This document shows positions 52,820 through 63,594 of a stretch of DNA of 64,000 bases, piece by piece (position 1 is the stretch's first letter; every line of letters starts with the position of its first letter). The notes under the pieces are model-generated. The model had not been told where the DNA came from. It worked only from the letters and a program-made list of their open reading frames with translations, and made no database searches. The stretch covers positions 38,032,488 through 38,096,487 of the forward strand of contig OX381721.1 in NCBI GenBank assembly GCA_947462335.1. The letters are read 5' to 3'. Origin of the DNA: Harmothoe impar. Taxonomy: Eukaryota; Annelida; Polychaeta; Phyllodocida; Polynoidae. Position numbers and translations under genes: made by a program.

Positions 52820-53200
52820 TCGTTTATTTGAGTGAAACCTGATAGTGATCACTTTTATTTTAGAATTTAACAGTTCAACAAAATAAATAAAAGCATATGA
52901 ATTGGTCGCTGTGTTAAATCGCTTATGAAGCCAGACATCTGCACTTCCAGAAACAAAAGCGTACTTCTGCTTTAGAAATTGATTTTTAGAGTAATGACAC
53001 AAATCAGATATGGTGACAAATGCTCTACATTTGTGTTTTAGTGGAAATTAAATGTGAACAGAGGGCGAGAAGTTATCTGATAAATCATAATGAATAGTAT
53101 TTCATGGCTTGTGTATTTTACAGTTAAAGTCAAGTGGAATCTCATGTCCTGTCGGAGATTTGTGGCACAATTATTACAATACCTAATTGCTATCGGCAAT
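52820..53200 (+). repeat. dispersed repeat V, copy 2
   Basis: TTTGAGTGAAACCTGATAG, ATGAAGCCAGACATCT, GTGTTTTAGTGGAAATTAAA and CTCATGTCCTGTCGG occur in the same order as at 39050-39355. Confidence 0.7.
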
Positions 53201-53404
53201 CGACCATTTCCTCACATTTACTAGCTTTGGTAGATTTATGGTGCTACATTGAAAGTGAAAGTATTTCAATTTAGTCACTATTAGAATATTTCATATACTG
53301 GTATAATTGATATAATAAATAGCTCAGATCAAATTAAATAAATGTGAGATTTGTATTGCTAAAGAATCACAGAGGCATTTTGAAATGGCCATGTGCTTTT
53401 ATAC

Positions 53405-53538
53405 ATAAAGCATGTATTCCACGAATGTTGGATGGCAGAAATTTCGGCATCCGATAAAACTCTATAATGTTTAACTTATGAGAGAATTTCGTCCGACAGA
53501 CACAATCACAGCTAGTTCCATCAGTGGAATACTGCCTT
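53405..53538 (-). repeat. repeat AA, copy 2
   Basis: Complement begins AAGGCAGTATTCCACTGATG and continues CTGTGATTGTGTCTGTCGGA and AAACATTATAGAG, matching 51814-51920. Confidence 0.6.
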
Positions 53539-55017
53539 AAAAGACCTCTGTCTATAGGAATGGCCTCTAGTATGTAGGAGGACTAGTTGTATGTTTTGTT
53601 TTACTTAGATCCTGCCATCAAACTCCCCATGGTGTGTTATACTTTTATGTCCCCAGGTATCAGCTGCCTAACATCAGTACCTATATGTGGGGATATAAAA
53701 GGTCAGACCTGTTACTAGTAGTAATACGCGTCCATTAGCAGTCCTCAGAGTCCTCATGTATAGGGAGAGAAATGTCACCGATGGCCGATTTTATGACACC
53801 GTATCTCATCTACCATTGTTACCATGTGCTTGTTGGCTGCATATACCTGCGCTAATGTGCCGTATTCTAGCTCCATGTGCATGATAATGATAGTCATGCT
53901 ATTTTGTCTACCTGAATGCAAGCGCCTCAATGCCAGTCATTACTACAGTGGATTTAACATAGTATAGCTTGGCTTCATCCTTAAGGGTACTACACAGATA
54001 TATACTGGTTGTACAATGAGGTTATCCCAAAGTGTATAAGAAAGGGGGCTAGATAAGATTACATTGAGCCCATGATCTCCATATAGATTAATAGAGATTA
54101 TGAACTAATGATATCAACATAGATCATAAATTATGAAATAGAAAGTCATATTCAGTATAAGAAATGTAAGAAATATAGAATAAAGGGTCATGAAGTACAC
54201 TTATATAATAGGCTTATTTATGATGTTGTATGTAGTATCTTAAATGTCACAGCTGGCCTCCTGCTACCCACAGGGGGGGATTAAAGGGGGTCTGTCCTCG
54301 CCAGAGAGCATCCATATTGTGCCCTACGCTATGATTGACCCACTATTGCCTCACAGCTTCACAACACAGTGAAAATGCATGGGCAAATAGGTGATTTCTC
54401 AGATTGGGACTGTTGTTCACACATCATACCGTGCAGTCTATACCCACTTACAGGTAGGGGCAGTGTGTGAAGGGCAGAATGGGTAATTATCAGCTTTCTG
54501 AGAGTGATTGTCTGAGGTCCTATACCTGTACATGCAGAGTAGCCTTGTCACATCTCACTACACTTAAAAGTATGTAGTTGGTTGGAGGGGGTCACAGGGC
54601 CACATTCTGTCTGCCTTACAGTGTATGGTAGCTCCAAGCCCCTCCTGCTACAGCCTATAAGTATTGTCGACATATTACTAGGCAGCACCACCCTGTAGCT
54701 ATACGATGACACTTTAACAAATGAAAGTACATTGTTTGCATAGGATCATGGGGATCATGTGAGGGTTGTAACATAGATAGATAGCTGTGTTTTGGCCTTT
54801 ATTTGGCCATAAGGCAGAGAACACATATACTCATGCATACCGTACTACGCGATGGAATGCCCATTTCAAAAGATTGCCGGTCTTGTATAAGTGTGGGGAT
54901 TACAGGGAACTTGCGAAGTTCCTTAAGCACTAAAATACTACTACGAATAAGCATCTGTTTTGAAGCTAAAGTTCCTGCGATTAAATTGCCTGTCATGTGA
55001 CAATTTGTTAAGGCTGT
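53539..55017. other. unassigned sequence
   Basis: About 1.5 kb. Two 65-codon frames on opposite strands at 54799-55000 overlap completely and are not credible. No repeats recognised. Confidence 0.45.
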
Positions 55018-55021
55018 GTCT

Positions 55022-55343
55022 TACGACCTTGGGCCAATGTTTTTGTCTCTGACCGGGTGCCAGCTCTGACCGGGTGCCAGCTCTGACTGGGTGCCAGCTC
55101 TGACCAGCCTTAATAAAAACGGCTTATTTAGGTCAGATGTAGATATAATTTGGCTGAAAAGGTTAATGGATGTTATAACTGTTTAAACTAGTAATTAGTT
55201 GCCCATTCTTATCATCATATGCCCTTAATAACCCGTTTTTATTAAAGCGGGTCAGAGCTGGCACCCAGTCAGAGCTGGCACCCGGTCAGAGCTGGCACCC
55301 AGTCAGAGACAAAATCATTGGCCCAAGGTCGTAAGACACAGCC
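55022..55343. mobile_element. foldback MITE BB, copy 2 (best preserved)
   Basis: Ends GGCTGTGTCTTACGACCTTG and CAAGGTCGTAAGACACAGCC are perfect complements; TTAA lies outside both (55018-55021, 55344-55347). The left arm has three units CTCTGACCGGGTGCCAG (one GACTGGG variant); the right arm has three matching complements CTGGCACCCAGTCAGAG. Inner arms end with AAAAACGG...CCGTTTTT. Non-coding. Confidence 0.9.
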
Positions 55344-55345
55344 TT

Positions 55346-55550
55346 AAGTTTGTATACAGAGAAGCTGAAGGACTGAAATAATATAGTAGCGTAACTGAGT
55401 AACTTGCCTTTTGCATCACATCTCTTATACACTGATGTTTCACCCTTGCAAGGAATGGCATGTCACGTAAGTGAACACTGTACCAGTCTATATATAACAT
55501 TGCCCTCAATACCACAGGATCAATAGGTCAAATCCTTCGTTTTATATACT
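55346..55550. other. unassigned spacer
   Basis: Nothing recognised. Confidence 0.4.
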
Positions 55551-55940
55551 AGGTGGCTGATTCCGCGTCAACTCAAACAAAATATTAAGATCTTCCCAGA
55601 GTACCATCTCCAATTTCCATGCTAATTTCTTTTCTGATTGCCCTATGTATCAGTATTGTCCCCCGACATTTTCTAATCAAAATTCGAGATAGTTTCCGAG
55701 TTTTGGTCCACTTAGTCGGGGCAGGGTGTCTACTTTGGTAAGAAAAACCTCAATTCTTGCCTTTTTCAAAAGACTGCCACGGTGAAACTCTCACAGTTAC
55801 TTGTCCATGTGTCATTATACAGGTTCTACATTGCCTGGGGACAATATGGATACATAGGGCAAGTAGAAAAGAAAATTACATTGAAATTTGAGACGGTCAT
55901 CCAGGAGCCTCTAGTGTAATTGACACGAAATCAGCCAGGT
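55551..55940. mobile_element. MITE Q (GGCTGATTCCGCGTCAA ends)
   Basis: Left AGGTGGCTGATTCCGCGTCA, right TTGACACGAAATCAGCCAGGT. About 21-bp TIRs with a few mismatches. Target duplication not resolved. Its left terminus reappears as a short insert inside MITE P copy 2 (about 56716-56738). Non-coding. Confidence 0.65.
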
Positions 55941-56518
55941 AACACTAGTGACAGATATTTTGAGGTTTGCATAGATTTTTTAGAGTGTAGCAAATACCAT
56001 TAAACATTTACATATATTTACAAATATTATCCCACAACATGTGATCAGTGCAAATGCCTACATGTATACACACGCAGTCGAATCTGAGCAAAGATCAGTG
56101 GGGGAAATAAGGTCAAGAAATAGAGAAGGAAAGATATTTCCATCCGCAAAGCTGCTGAACAAAGTTAAGGAAATGCAACCTGTGTATGCTCATAGTACCT
56201 CATTATTTACATTGATACGTTATTTAGTAATATTGATCGTCAGAACGATTAGGGAAACTCTGATATCAATGTTTGGCCCAGTCCATATTTTGAGAATTGC
56301 TTTCATCAGAGCAATAATGAAGTAGAATGCAATCCTTCTGGGGGTGAATCCAGAGACTGATGTGTCATTGATAATGTATTTATTCTGAGACCGTTGCAGA
56401 GGACTGACTTCCTTTCACCTTAGTGGGATCCAATGTCAGGGGGTGTTAAGGTTAGCACCCGGGTCACCGATCCATCACGTCTGATAGTGATGGATGCCTC
56501 AAGTCCAGGCAAGCATAA
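55941..56518. other. unassigned sequence
   Basis: Contains a 94-codon frame (56041-56325, +) with a GTG start, a basic middle and a hydrophobic tail and no recognisable family. I do not call it a gene. Confidence 0.35.
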
Positions 56519-56524
56519 TCAATA

Positions 56525-56880
56525 CAGTCTTTGCAAAAACATGCAGGACAGTGGCAATGTCCTTTTAAATTGCCACTGGTCCAGCAGATTCACAGGTGTA
56601 GCAGGACCGAATGTCCAGTCACTTTCGGGCTTTTCTGAACTAGAAGAATTCAGTGAGGCTTCTAAAGCTGAAATATTGATCTCAATATACTGTGTAAAAC
56701 TATATATCTATCTGATTCCGCGTCAACTCAATCTATCCTGATTTGGCAATACATGATTACAATTAAAATGCATGTTTAATGGACAAATCTCTTCTATACT
56801 TAAAAAGCAGAAATCATCAGATATGTGGCTATCCGGTCCTCCAAAAATCCTATGGGATAAAAAAGTTTTCGCAAAGACTG
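56525..56880 (-). mobile_element. MITE P, copy 2
   Basis: Ends CAGTCTTTGCAAAAACATGC and GTTTTCGCAAAGACTG, flanked by TCAATA on both sides (56519-56524, 56881-56886). Reverse complement of 7813-8183 throughout, except for an extra stretch of about 24 bp around 56716-56738. The 102-codon frame overlapping its left half is not credible. Confidence 0.85.
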
Positions 56881-56886
56881 TCAATA

Positions 56887-57739
56887 TCTGGATTTCTGCT
56901 ATTCCCAGAGACAATTTCAGGATTTTCTGTTTTTGTGGATAAATTTGGGAATTTTGAATTCTTAGAAATTTCTGAACTACACTCCATTACGAGTTTTACA
57001 CCAATTCTCTTTTCAGTGTATTCCCATGGAAGGTATTGCCATCAGAGTTTATGGAAATCTGGTTTGATTTAATCAAATGCTACGTGGATTATTCAGGAAA
57101 TCCTAAATGTTCAAGATTGCACAGGCATACATCTTTATAGCAGTATTAATGAAATATAAATGATTTCTGATTGTATAATCTCTGCACCAAGGTAGACTGC
57201 AGTAAACATTTATCACTGATGGCATTTAACATGTATACATTTAAACGTGCATAAAGGGTTTGATCTCATAACCTCAGTGACAATGACCCTCATGCACTAG
57301 AGGTAATGTATGACTCTCAGTGTCAGCTCCCCCTCTGGTACACAGTTACATGGTACACATATAAACCCTTAACCAAACCTTTAAGCATTATAGGCAGGTC
57401 TCAGACATCTTGGATGACATTTTCTCAGAAGGCCCAGACTATCTGTGCTAACCTTACTGTGAATTACAGCTGAGGAGATTGAAATGGACACAGGCATTGG
57501 CCATGCAGTCATTCAAGAGAGGATTTGTCATGCAAATATTTTTGCCGAACCCTGGGAATTATCTATTTTTCTGATACTTAATTATGCGACAGCTGGCGCC
57601 GGTTTGGTTGAATTCAGGACATAGTAAAACTGTTGAATATGGAGGAGGTAAAATACAGCACCTGCTATAAGCTGTGCAGCTGGTTCTGCAGAAACCATTA
57701 AACATTTACTGGCTTTGGCAGGGGTCATCTTTGAATAAA
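56887..57739. other. unassigned sequence
   Basis: A 97-codon frame (56779-57072, +) overlaps element P and has no recognisable content. Nothing else seen. Confidence 0.4.
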
Positions 57740-58047
57740 AGTGGATTTCTGCAAAAAGTGATTTCGATGCCCCCACCCAAGCGAGGGGTCCAGACTATTT
57801 TAGCACCTGCCGCCCCCACATACTGTGTTCAAATTGCTTGTCTCTATATCTACATGCTACTTTTTCTCACTAAAGAGATTTCTAAGGTTCCCCCTCCTAT
57901 TATAAGAAGTCCACAGTTGGTGCCCCCCCTCCAAACAAGAGGAGGTCATATTTGTTTGATCCCCCATCAAATAAGGTCAAAATCATTTTTGGTCTTCCAA
58001 AATCCATCAATCCCCCAACCTCTTTATCAAGGATTGACCACTCTCTT
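57740..58047. mobile_element. decayed PIF/Harbinger-like MITE, copy 4
   Basis: The right part, with AATCCATCAATCCCCCAACC and GACCACTCTC followed by TTA, corresponds to the right end of 22026-22355. Repeated GGGGTCCAGACTATTTTAGC-like and GGTCATATTTGTTTGATCCC pieces match its interior. The left end is too degraded to place. The 139-codon frame on the plus strand runs through it and is spurious. Confidence 0.5.
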
Positions 58048-58742
58048 ACTTAATACCTTTGACAGGCTGTGCGTTGAAAGTGGCGTCCGATGAGGTCGAT
58101 GCCTGCTTGGTCATTGACCAGGATGCATTTTTCGCATCAAAGCGATTGTGCCGCCTTTCGAAATGCCTTGAGGGAGCATCTTGAAATTAAGATATATTGG
58201 TCTGGGGGACACAGGGCATTCTCTCGGGATAGTAGTATATGTGAAGTATGTCTTTTATGATGTAGCCATATATACCATAGAGGTTATAGCTTGTAACAAT
58301 GAACAGACACAAAAACACAAATCCAATATGCTAAATAGACATGTATACATACATTTTGGACAAGTAGATTATGGTTGTTTTAGGACTGCCCAGAAGAGCA
58401 ACACAAAATGAATAGTTCACAATTGAAGGGGAAAAAGAAGCAGAAAGCCAGAGGTGCTGTAAAATGTACATGTAATACATATACTTAGATATGCTGACAG
58501 AATTTCAGTAAGGAAGGTACCAGTAGCGGACTTTGTGCGCTGAATACCTCCACTTCGGGGATCAGTTATCACATAACACTTCTGGATAAAACCTAGGAAT
58601 TGGATATTTACAGAGGAATGTTAGTAATGAAATAAAAGTTGATGCATCTTTCTGACTATGGTCTACCATGCGGCGTATTTGGAGCTTTTAACTGGTTCTA
58701 TCTGACTGCAGCTCTACAAATCACCTTCTAATAATTCTTGGT
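58048..58742. other. unassigned sequence
   Basis: Small open frames only; nothing recognised. Confidence 0.4.
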
Positions 58743-58746
58743 TTAA

Positions 58747-59429
58747 AAGAAAAGACCAACGTAATTTTATGTGAATTTCTATCACTAATGATGGTATTTA
58801 TCTGCAACAATCGGACATACATACTTTAAAAATATACAGCATGTAGTATCCACAGCTAAGATAAAAAGGAGAGTCAATGAAAATAGTGATGTCACAAGAG
58901 AACAAAAACGAAACAAGCCCTACTATGCCTATACAAATTAGGTACATTCTAGTATCATTTATAATGCATCAGGCACTCAATCCCTGATAAAGGAGTTACC
59001 CATTGTCTTTATTAAGTAGTTACACACTATTTTCATTTTCCATTTTACAAAGAAAGTTGCTAAGTAGGCCACAAGAGCCAATATAAAGGAAACAAATAGA
59101 AACCATGAAATCGTCTGCACCCACTCTGCCCTATGGTTGGCCCTTGAGTATCCCTTAACTGGCAGTTAGGGCACACTCACAGTGGTGTAGATTATCGAGC
59201 AACCAATCAAGAAGTTGTTATAGTGCCACTCAATGATGTCTAGACCAATCAGTTGAGATGCAAAGGGTATGTCTGGGCATATTTGTGGTCTCTTGTGACG
59301 TCACTCTGTACTTACGTATTTCAGGTGTAAATGCTGCATGCTACATATTTTAATGGTATATATCTGAATGTTGCAGATTAATACCATTAGGAGATAGAAG
59401 GTCACATAAAATTACGCTGGTCTTTTCTT
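58747..59429. mobile_element. TTAA-flanked element CC with long TIRs of about 170 bp
   Basis: Ends AAGAAAAGACCAACGTAATT and its complement AATTACGCTGGTCTTTTCTT, with TTAA outside both (58743-58746, 59430-59433). Complementarity continues through ATTTTATGTGA, TGGTATT, TCTGCAACA and GATGTCACAAGAGA (about 58890) to GTCTCTTGTGACGTCA (about 59290), giving arms of roughly 170 bp. The central 370 bp is unassigned. Non-coding. Confidence 0.8.
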
Positions 59430-59433
59430 TTAA

Positions 59434-59614
59434 GGGGCCTTGGTACAACCCACCTTTTACAAGTTTTTTTTTATTTGAAAGGTTCATACTATACTATCTG
59501 GGCAAAATAAGGGTTTTTACAGATGCATTATATTTTTCAAATGTGCATTCAACCTACCTTGTATACGTTGGTCGCCATGTTCACCGGACCTAGTTGTCCT
59601 TCGTATGCACTTAT
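59434..59614. other. unassigned spacer
   Basis: Nothing recognised. Confidence 0.4.
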
Positions 59615-59767
59615 GGCTGCATCTCTGACCGACCACCATGAATGAAATTTGAAAAAAAAAAACACTCCTTTCTGCACCTGCCCTAAATGCACCATTTTCT
59701 GTTAGGAGGTCAAGGATGGCATCCGGTCAAAGACATTCACATTGGCCCGATCTGGTGAGACACAGCC
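59615..59767. mobile_element. foldback MITE BB, decayed copy 3
   Basis: Begins GGCTGCATCTCTGACCG, contains CTGCACCTGCCCTAAATGCA and GGCATCCGGTCAAAGAC, and ends GGTGAGACACAGCC. Most of the left arm repeats are lost. Flanks TTAT and TCAT resemble those of copy 1. Confidence 0.7.
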
Positions 59768-60461
59768 TCATTCATATCTGTTCGGGAGACTTGAAGGCAA
59801 ATCTCCTTATGGCCTGATTGAACATATGATAGCATCGCTCAGGGTTAGAACTCAATTCAAATATGTCAGGCATAAACATCACTATCTGCTATAGGCAATA
59901 CTCAGCCATATCCTGGCTGAATAAAAGTAGTGCAGTTAGGATTTTCTGTTGCCATTTTTAGGCTTACGGGGAATAGGTGCCACAATCTGATGGAATGTGA
60001 GTGACAGGCAATTTTCTCTCAGGGCATAAATGATAGTTTAGGTGAAAATACTTGCAAAGTACCAGGATGGAAAGCTTTAAGGCATGGGAGATGGGTGATG
60101 GGTGATACAATGATTTTTTTTTTTTTTTCATGCAGGATACGACAATTACTATGCTTAAGTACTGAGACTCACATACATTCCATCTCCCCAGTAAATACAG
60201 TGATCTCATGGCCTGTGACATCATCCTGCATTGTGATTCAAACATGTGGTCTTTATACTGCTTGGACCAAATTAGGTATATTCTAAAATATTGTAACCGA
60301 TGCATGATATGAAATAAAGGCAAAGGCCCATGGCTAGGTGGTCATTTTGGATCATTCTACATTATTTGTGCTTCATAGGGTTCTGTCCCCTTCGGCTTCA
60401 TGGGATACTAACCAAAAACGTAACGCAGTATAAAGGGCATGCGTGGAATCCGGCATATGCC
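59768..60461. other. unassigned; fragment of DD at 60310-60420
   Basis: GAAATAAAGGCAAAGGCCCA then TGGC near 60311 matches an arm of the hairpin at 61558-61726, and ATGGGATAC near 60400 recurs near 61800-61860. A 119-codon minus-strand frame (59964-60323) has no recognisable content. Confidence 0.45.
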
Positions 60462-60955
60462 ACGAGTGGAATCTGCATGTAGGTATGCCAACAAGTTATG
60501 TTTTTGATTTATTATACCCCCCCCCCCCCCAATTTCCACAAGGTTTTATAAAGACATTTTAATTTGCGGGTCCCTGCCTTGGGCCCAAAAACGGACCCTT
60601 TCCCTTGAAATGGTGTTCACACATGGTAACCAAAACTGAGGGAATGATAGAAAAAATAGAAAACAAATGGGCCTGAAACTTCGAAACTAGCAAAACAATG
60701 CCGGGTCCCCCTCTAATACCACGAGTGGAATCTGCATGTAGGTATGCCAACAAGTTATGTTTTTGATTTATTATACCCCCCCCCCCAATTTCCACAAGGT
60801 TTTATAAAGACATTTTAATTTGTGGTTCCGTGCCTTGGGCCCAAAAACGGACCTTTTCCCTTGAAATGGTGTTCACACATGGTAACCAAAACTGAGGTAA
60901 TGATAGAAAAAATAGAAAAACAAATGGGCCTGAAACTTCCTCTAATACCTGTTTC
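60462..60955 (+). repeat. direct tandem duplication, 259-bp period
   Basis: ACGAGTGGAATCTGCATGTA begins both copies (60462 and 60721). They share TTATGTTTTTGATTTATTAT, a poly-C tract, and GGTGTTCACACATGGTAACC. The second lacks the internal GCAAAACAATGCCGGGTCCC block. That block recurs again near 61219 as GCAAAACAATGACGGGTCCC, so a third, partial piece lies downstream. Confidence 0.9.
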
Positions 60956-61370
60956 AGTGAAATATGGTACCGGTACATGTCATGATGTCCTTCGTGTCAA
61001 GTCCCCCACTCCAAGAAATGGATATTCGACAAAATCCCACTCTACCGTAGATTAAGTATCATCTGTAACTACACTGTAGTCTACAGTCTTTCAACAGTGC
61101 GAGTTTACAATCTTTATTGATGTGATCGGCCTTGCTAACGGTAAAAGTAAAAGGGCCAAGTACTTGAAGTAGCCTAGGTAATAAAAAGGGTTTGTTTTCA
61201 GTAACCCGACCGCTTATCTAGCAAAACAATGACGGGTCCCCCTCTTTTTTCATTTTCTTTCTTTTTTTGCCACTTTCTGTTTTTTGACGGTTTGTAAATC
61301 GGACAATTATTATGGATTTTAGAGCAAAAACCCTAAATCCAGGCCTAAGAATGCCTGTGCCTAAGGGTAG
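60956..61370. other. unassigned sequence with partial repeat near 61215-61245
   Basis: Apart from the piece described for the preceding duplication, nothing recognised. Confidence 0.4.
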
Positions 61371-61460
61371 GTGCCGGATTACACGCCCAGGGTGCCGGAT
61401 TACACGCCCAGGGCGCCGGATTCAACCCCAGAGCCCCTGATTCAACTCCCCACGCCCAAA
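61371..61460 (+). repeat. 19-bp short tandem repeat, about 3-4 units
   Basis: GTGCCGGATTACACGCCCAG occurs twice, then GCGCCGGATTCAACCCCAG and a weaker unit with CCTGATTCAACTCCCCACG. Confidence 0.8.
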
Positions 61461-61557
61461 TACACTCCTACCATTGAATACAACCCCCCATATGCCCCCC
61501 ATGGGTGGAATACAAATCTCCCATTCACTCACCACTACAGTATCGTATGGGGGGTAT

Positions 61558-61726
61558 AATAAATAGACAAAGGCCCATGGCCAGAGGATATTTTGGTATC
61601 GTTCCCCCCGAGGTGGGGCTGGGGCAGTATCCCACGAAGCCGCAGGCTGAGTGGGATGTGCCCCAGCCCCACGGAGGGTGGAGCAATACCAAAAATTCTC
61701 TGACCATGGGCCTTTGCCTTTATTTC
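61558..61726. mobile_element. hairpin element DD
   Basis: GACAAAGGCCCATGGCCAGA pairs with TCTGACCATGGGCCTTTGCC; the arms continue TTTTGGTAT / ATACCAAAA and GGTGGGGCTGGGGCAG / GTGCCCCAGCCCCAC up to GTATCCCAC / GTGGGAT. Arms of about 75 bp. A partial relative is near 60310. Overlapping frames on both strands (61505-61765) come from the palindrome. Confidence 0.85.
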
Positions 61727-61729
61727 ATG

Positions 61730-62037
61730 GTTTTTAACCTTAAAAAAAAGTTAAATTGCATATAAATGGCCATAAGAATTTGAACAAATGATGATGTCAT
61801 AGGCCATGTGATACAGGAACATTGTATCCCATGGGGGGCATGGGATACGGGATTTCTAGTACTTAAGCATAGAGATCATTGTATCCGCCATGAAATAAAG
61901 CCCTAGTCTGACCTAGGGGAGAATCACCACCTTCCCATGTGCCTGTTTTATTCGTTTTATACCTTTCAGAGCTCAAATTCAAGTGTCAGACAAAGTCAAC
62001 CTTTTTTCTCCACTAAGTTTATACGAGACTAGCACAT
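61730..62037. other. unassigned sequence
   Basis: Contains TTGTATCCCATGGGG and CATGGGATACGGG near 61826-61854 as a small inverted pair; otherwise nothing recognised. Confidence 0.4.
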
Positions 62038-62285
62038 CCTGGTACCCACAGGCCTACACTGAGCCGTGTTCTGGTGGAGATGGTCTTCAGTGGGCTGGTA
62101 GTATTAGTGTAAAGGCCTGACACTCTGATGGACTGGTTATCTCTGCACATAGACCAGGCCTACACTGGAGCCATCTACTGCCTGCACACGACACAACGGG
62201 TCTGAAGCAGTCTGCAGAGATAAGTGTCAGACCTTTATACTAATACTACCAACCCACTGCAGTGTAGGCCTGTGCTGGTACCTCA
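62038..62285. mobile_element. foldback element EE
   Basis: CCTGGTACCCACAGGCCTAC then ACTG at 62038 pairs with CAGTGTAGGCCTGTGCTGGT then ACC at the right; inside, CAGTGGGCTGGTAGTATTAG pairs with TAATACTACCAACCCACTG, and TTATCTCTGCA with TGCAGAGATAA. Nearly the whole 248 bp folds on itself. No flanking duplication resolved. Confidence 0.75.
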
Positions 62286-63594
62286 GGTAGTCGGGGGTCG
62301 GGGGGGTGATCGGGCTAAACTCCATTGCCTTATCAGGCTAATCCCCTCTCCTCACACCTTGAACAAAGGGGCTGATAAGAAAATTAACCCATGATGCACT
62401 GCTCTGGAGTTGGGATCCTAACAACAATGCATTGGCCTGAGCCAAGATGGCGGCCCCCATATCCTAATGCGCAAGTCCCGTTATACCTTGAAGTGATGCA
62501 GCTCCGTCTGAACTGAAGACTTCATTTGTGTTGTGTTTTTACAAAACCAGTCTGAAGTCGCAAAAATGGACTTCATGATTATACTGCTCTCCTGGCGAGC
62601 ACATCCCTACTAATTTATTTGCATCAATCATTTAACTATAGTGAAGTAAATATTAAAAAAACAATTCAAACCCTAATATAGCTTAATTCATAAATATCTA
62701 TATTTTTGACCTATAACTCTTATCATCTCTGGTATACGATGTGTGACTTCCGACTAGTTTTGTGAAAACACATCACATTTACCCAAAGCCTCCCCTTACA
62801 TTGACTTCACTAAACCCTCCTGGTCCCGGGGGAGGCCACTCCACTTTACACCTTCTCAGTCCTCTAGTATGAAAAGGGTAAATAGAGGAGAGGAAATCCT
62901 CCTTTTCAATGTAAGCAATCGACTTGCTACGACCTCCTCCTGACCATAATCCTTTGGCTCGTCAGCCCAGATGACCTTGGCTTAGTGGCCAGGATGACCT
63001 TGACCTCAGGTAGCCAGGGTCAGGCACTTGCAGGGGCTACTGTGGACGATTGATTGCTAGCTGTAATGCCCGCCCCCCGGCCGACACCTCCCCCCCCCCC
63101 CCATAGAAGGTGTGACCGTGACTGTGGTCATGACCATTGTACATATGAGATGCTCAGGTCCTGATGATTTATACCAGTTTGTAGCATTTGGAATTATTGC
63201 AAAATTGTGTTACCAGATTATGGCTCATCATTGTTAATTAAAGAAAATGAGGTGGTTGTCAATTCCTGTCAGCTGAAATGGAAGTAGTGAATGCGAATGA
63301 CAATATAGCTTGACTTATTCCTTATGTTTCAATATATACGTTAAATATCTGATTCATTGTCTATTCAGCTCATAAGCTCGGAAGTCTAGCCCAAATATTG
63401 GCTTTATTGGATTCTACTTTTGATTCTACTTTGGGCTGTGAAGCGTAGCCTCTCCTTTGCTACGTTGTAGAATTTACAGATGACTTTTTAATTACGGACT
63501 TTTTGATCTCTTATAAGACATAGATACTTACAAACCAAGAGCGAGGATCGAGGTAGAACTATCTGGTAGCACTAGTGACAGAGTGAGTGCTTCT
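62286..63594. other. unassigned sequence
   Basis: About 1.3 kb. Short G run near 62286-62310 and a C-rich tract near 63066-63102. A duplicated GATGACCTTG (62969, 62991) is minor. No gene recognised. Confidence 0.4.

Noticed and set aside
56041..56325. 94-codon frame with basic region and hydrophobic tail
   Set aside because: It starts at GTG, has no recognisable family, and its length is expected by chance in this much AT-leaning sequence.
57674..58093. 139-codon plus-strand frame
   Set aside because: It runs through a decayed MITE with pyrimidine-rich repeats and no recognisable content.
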